Part shown: one piece after another, positions 59,563 to 64,000 of the stretch
Numbering within the stretch: position 1 is the stretch's first letter
How the letters are laid out: each line of letters begins with the position of its first letter
Assembly: GCF_026340655.1 (NCBI RefSeq)
Contig: NZ_JAPEOZ010000001.1
Location: forward strand, 2,170,001-2,234,000
Length of the DNA: 64,000 nt
Reading direction: 5' to 3'
DNA from: Streptomyces sp. NBC_01275
GTDB lineage: Bacteria > Actinomycetota > Actinomycetes > Streptomycetales > Streptomycetaceae
Notes under the pieces: model-generated
Seen by the model: only the letters and a program-made list of their open reading frames with translations
Told to the model about the DNA's origin: nothing
Databases searched by the model: none
Made by a program: the position numbers and the translations under genes

Positions 59563-62295
59563 CTAGTGCGCCGCCGACTCCCAGTCCGGTCCCACGCCGA
59601 CCGAGACGCCCAGCGGGACCGTGAGGTGGACGGCGTCGGCCATCTCACGGCGGACCAGTTCCTCCACCGCCGCGCGCTCGCCGGGGGCGATCTCCAGCAC
59701 GACTTCGTCATGGACCTGGAGCAGCATCCGGGACGTGAGGTCCGCTCCCCGCAGCGCCGTGTCCACCTTCAGCATGGCGATCTTGACGATGTCCGCCGCG
59801 GTGCCCTGGATGGGCGCGTTGAGGGCCATGCGCTCGGCCGCCTCACGGCGCTGGCGGTTGTCGCTGTTGAGGTCGGGCAGATAGCGGCGGCGCCCGAAGA
59901 GAGTCGCCGTGTAGCCCGTCGCCCGGGCCTCGTCGACCGCCCGGCGCAGATAGTCCCGTACGCCGCCGAAGCGCTCGAAGTAGGCGTCCATCAGGGCACG
60001 GGCCTCGCCCGCGTCGATGTTCAGCTGCGCCGAGAGACCGAACGCCGACAGGCCGTACGCCAGGCCGTAGGACATCGCCTTGATCTTGCGGCGCATCTCC
60101 GCGTCCACCGCGGTCGGCTCGACGCCGAACACCTGGGAGGCCGCGGTGGTGTGGAGGTCCTCGCCGGAGGTGAACGCCTCGATGAGGCCCGCGTCCTCGG
60201 AGAGGTGGGCCATCACACGCAGTTCGATCTGGCTGTAGTCGGCCGTCATCAGGGACTCGAAGCCCTCGCCGACGACGAAGCCGCGGCGGATGGCCCGGCC
60301 CTCGTCCGTGCGGACGGGGATGTTCTGCAGGTTCGGGTCCGTGGAGGACAGGCGGCCGGTCGCGGCGACCGTCTGGTTGAAGGTGGTGTGGATACGGCCG
60401 TCGGCGGCGATCGTCTTGATCAGGCCCTCGACGGTGACGCGGAGCTTCGCCTGCTCTCGGTGGCGGAGCATGATGACCGGCAGTTCGTTGTCCGTCTGGC
60501 CGGCGAGCCAGGCCAGGGCGTCGGCGTCGGTGGTGTAGCCGGTCTTCGTCTTCTTGGTCTTGGGCAGGCCCAGTTCCCCGAAGAGGACTTCCTGGAGCTG
60601 CTTGGGCGAGCCCAGGTTGAACTCGTGTCCGGCCGCGGCGTGCGCCTCCTTCACCGCCTGCTGGACGGCGCCCGCGAACATCTGCTCCATGGCCTCCAGA
60701 TGGGCGCGGTCGGCCGCGATGCCGTGCCGCTCCATGCGGGCCAGGAGGACGGAGGTGGGCAGCTCCATGTCGCGCAGCAGGTCCGCCGCGCCGACCTCCT
60801 CCAGACGCTCCCCGAACGCCCCCCCGAGGTCGAGGATCGCGCGGGCCTGCACCATGAGGGCCTCGGCCTCGGCCTCGGCCCCGTCGTCCGCGCCGAAGGC
60901 GAGCTGGCCGTCGGCCGCGGCGGCGGGCGCCAGCTCCCGGCCCAGGTACTCCAGGGACAGCGCGTCCAGGTCGAAGGAGCGGCGGCCCGGCTTGACCAGG
61001 TACGCGGCGAGCGCGGTGTCCATCGAGACGCCGGCGACGCTCCAGCCGTGGTCGGCGAAGACGCGCATGGCGCCCTTGGCGTTGTGCAGGACCTTGGGGC
61101 GGTCCTCGGCCGCCAGCCAGGCCGCCCACGCGGTCTCGTCGGCCTCGTCCAGCTCCGTCGGATCGAACCAGGCGGCCGCGCCCGGGGCCGCCGCCAGCGC
61201 GACCTCGGCGACGGAGCCGGCGCCCAGCGCCCAGGTGTCGACGGTGGCGACGCCGAGGGGCTCCTCGCCGTGCTCGGCGAGCCAGCCGGCCAGCTCGCCC
61301 GTGCCCAGGACCGTGCCGTCCAGCTCCACGCCGCCGGTGACCACCGGCGTCGCCTCGGCCTCCTCGCCGCCCGGGTCCACGGCCAGGAGCCGCTCACGCA
61401 GGGAGGGGTTCCTGATCTCCAGGGTGTCCAGGATCATCGCGACGGCCGTGCGGTCGTACGGAGCGCGCTCCAGGTCGGTGACCGTCCTGGGCAGCTCGAC
61501 GTCCTTGACCATCTCGGTCAGGCGGCGGTTGAGCTTGACGGCGTCCAGGTGGTCGCGCAGGTTCTGTCCGGCCTTGCCCTTGACCTCCTCGACGCGCTCG
61601 ACGAGCTCGGCGAACGAACCGAACTGGTTGATCCACTTGGCGGCCGTCTTCTCGCCGACGCCGGGGATGCCGGGGAGATTGTCGGACGGGTCGCCGCGCA
61701 GGGCCGCGAAGTCCGGGTACTGGGCGGGCGTCAACCCGTACTTCTCGACGACCTTCTCCGGAGTGAAGCGGGTCAGCTCCGAGACGCCCTTCGTCGGATA
61801 CAGCACCGTCGTGAGCGCGCTGACCAGCTGGAAGGAGTCGCGGTCGCCGGTGACGATCAGCACCTCGAAGCCCTCGGCCTCGGCCTGGGTGGCAAGCGTG
61901 GCGATGACGTCGTCGGCCTCGAAGCCGTCCACGGCGAACCGCGAGACGTGCATCGCGTCGAGCAGCTCGCCGATCAGCTCGACCTGGCCCTTGAACTCGT
62001 CCGGGGTCTTGGAGCGGTTCGCCTTGTACTCGGTGAACTCCTCGGAGCGCCAGGTCTTGCGGGAGACGTCGAAGGCGACCGCGAAGTGCGTGGGCGCCTC
62101 GTCGCGCAGGGTGTTGGCCAGCATCGACGCGAAGCCGTAGATCGCGTTCGTGGGCTGGCCCGTCGCGGTGGTGAAGTTCTCCGCGGGCAGCGCGAAGAAC
62201 GCGCGGTAGGCCAGCGAGTGCCCGTCCATGAGCATCAGGCGCGGGCGGCTTTCGCCGGAGGGGGTGTCGGTCTTCTTCGATGCTGTGTCTGCCAC
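59563..62295 (-). CDS. polA: DNA polymerase I
   Basis: A 910-residue polymerase for Okazaki-fragment maturation and repair synthesis. The 5'-nuclease domain (about 20-310) has LMLMDGHSLAYRAFFALP, FEADDVIATLA and GIPGVGEKTAAKWI. The middle domain occupies the position of the 3'-5' exonuclease but lacks its DxE and other acidic residues, so no proofreading is expected. The polymerase domain has TADYSQIELRVMAHL, KAMSYGLAYGLSAFG and LLQVHDEVVLEI. The GTG at 62295 gives the family length; AGGA lies eight bases before it. Confidence 0.96.
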   Translation of the reverse strand: MADTASKKTDTPSGESRPRLMLMDGHSLAYRAFFALPAENFTTATGQPTNAIYGFASMLANTLRDEAPTHFAVAFDVSRKTWRSEEFTEYKANRSKTPDEFKGQVELIGELLDAMHVSRFAVDGFEADDVIATLATQAEAEGFEVLIVTGDRDSFQLVSALTTVLYPTKGVSELTRFTPEKVVEKYGLTPAQYPDFAALRGDPSDNLPGIPGVGEKTAAKWINQFGSFAELVERVEEVKGKAGQNLRDHLDAVKLNRRLTEMVKDVELPRTVTDLERAPYDRTAVAMILDTLEIRNPSLRERLLAVDPGGEEAEATPVVTGGVELDGTVLGTGELAGWLAEHGEEPLGVATVDTWALGAGSVAEVALAAAPGAAAWFDPTELDEADETAWAAWLAAEDRPKVLHNAKGAMRVFADHGWSVAGVSMDTALAAYLVKPGRRSFDLDALSLEYLGRELAPAAAADGQLAFGADDGAEAEAEALMVQARAILDLGGAFGERLEEVGAADLLRDMELPTSVLLARMERHGIAADRAHLEAMEQMFAGAVQQAVKEAHAAAGHEFNLGSPKQLQEVLFGELGLPKTKKTKTGYTTDADALAWLAGQTDNELPVIMLRHREQAKLRVTVEGLIKTIAADGRIHTTFNQTVAATGRLSSTDPNLQNIPVRTDEGRAIRRGFVVGEGFESLMTADYSQIELRVMAHLSEDAGLIEAFTSGEDLHTTAASQVFGVEPTAVDAEMRRKIKAMSYGLAYGLSAFGLSAQLNIDAGEARALMDAYFERFGGVRDYLRRAVDEARATGYTATLFGRRRYLPDLNSDNRQRREAAERMALNAPIQGTAADIVKIAMLKVDTALRGADLTSRMLLQVHDEVVLEIAPGERAAVEELVRREMADAVHLTVPLGVSVGVGPDWESAAH

Positions 62296-62632
62296 GCCCA
62301 CGATCCTGCCACGCCCCACTGACACTCCGCCCCGCCCATGACACTCGGCCCCCGCCCACCGCCGAGCCCGGCCCGAGGAGGCCCCGGGCGAGGACCGGCC
62401 CGTGCCGAGTTCCACACCGTGTTGCCTCTTCCGCAACCATTGCTTCTTCCGCAACCATTGACTCCACCCCCCGCGCGCCCCGGCCGCCTTCGCCGTCGGC
62501 ACCGCGTGCGAGGATTCGGAAGCTTGCCGCACACGGCGGCACGCACCGTGCACGGCCGGACGCACTGCGCACACGGCAGCGACGGACGGCAGACAGTAGA
62601 CGCACACACCGCAGGTCGAAGGAGAGCGTGCG
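62296..62632. other. Divergent region upstream of polA and the molybdoenzyme
   Basis: No gene is seen. TCTTCCGCAACCATTG occurs at 62427-62442 and again at 62445-62460 (18-base spacing). The rest is GC-rich with ACACGGC-type short repeats near 62525-62580. Confidence 0.6.

Positions 62633-64000
<1,368 letters not shown>

Overview
The window is a high-GC (about 70-72% by eye) actinobacterial chromosome segment with strong G/C bias at third codon positions, frequent GTG starts, GGAGG-type ribosome binding sites and short intergenic gaps. Protein families such as DUF397 with a DUF5753-type XRE regulator, SPW_0924, DUF6343, DUF574 methyltransferase and the FUSC protein point to Streptomyces. Housekeeping genes (uvrB, coaE, rpsA, polA, corA) are spread through it, so this is core chromosome with accessory cassettes between them, not a biosynthetic cluster or prophage.

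Layout. 0.1-4.5 kb: a small alpha/beta-barrel protein and a Ter stress module (TerC, a TerD fused to a degenerate FtsK-like domain, a stand-alone TerD). 4.7-11 kb: uvrB, an MHYT membrane sensor, secreted glycerophosphodiesterase, O6-methylguanine-DNA methyltransferase and an MFS exporter. 11.1-19.9 kb: VOC protein, the coupled pseudouridine catabolism pair psuG and PfkB kinase, a methyltransferase, CorA, a PPOX protein, a uridine-kinase-like protein overlapping an HxlR regulator that diverges from an NAD(P)-binding protein, DUF2293 and DUF1772 proteins. 20-24.7 kb: a gltD-type small subunit with no gltB, an AhpD-like protein divergent from a MocR regulator, and a DUF574 methyltransferase. 24.9-28 kb: a WhiJ-like regulatory module (DUF397, XRE/DUF5753, GHKL ATPase with a long repetitive tail, and a coupled unrecognised protein). 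28-35.4 kb: ABC exporter, small protein, EEP-family nuclease/phosphatase, FUSC membrane protein, nucleotidyltransferase and a small basic protein, the last two separated by an octanucleotide array. 35.5-38.6 kb: hydantoin/allantoin-type racemase and NCS1 permease, divergent from a GntR/FCD regulator with a perfect 16-bp operator between them. 38.7-48.7 kb: Tat-exported LamG/NlpC-like protein, prolyl aminopeptidase, family-5-type uracil-DNA glycosylase, DoxX, methyltransferase, acyltransferase, DUF6343, TPR protein, coaE, PAC2 and a Tat-exported amine oxidase. 49-64 kb: rpsA with clear promoter and terminator, a methyltransferase with no canonical start at its apparent N-terminus, HrpB helicase, DUF3068, SPW_0924, a lytic-transglycosylase-like secreted protein, DUF4184, a small unrecognised protein, polA, and the 5' part of an FdhF/YdeP-like molybdoenzyme.

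How the parts relate. Three DNA-repair functions (uvrB, Ogt, uracil-DNA glycosylase) and polA lie here but are not in one operon. The clearest self-contained functional units are psuG-psuK, the GntR-permease-racemase unit, the Ter module and the WhiJ-like module. The most unusual observations are a 44% GC patch between the Ter genes, the methyltransferase lacking an ATG/GTG/TTG start, an interspersed hairpin element embedded in frame in the GHKL gene, and a dispersed repeat present downstream of both rpsA and polA in opposite orientation. I see no CRISPR array, tRNA, rRNA, insertion sequence or phage gene.
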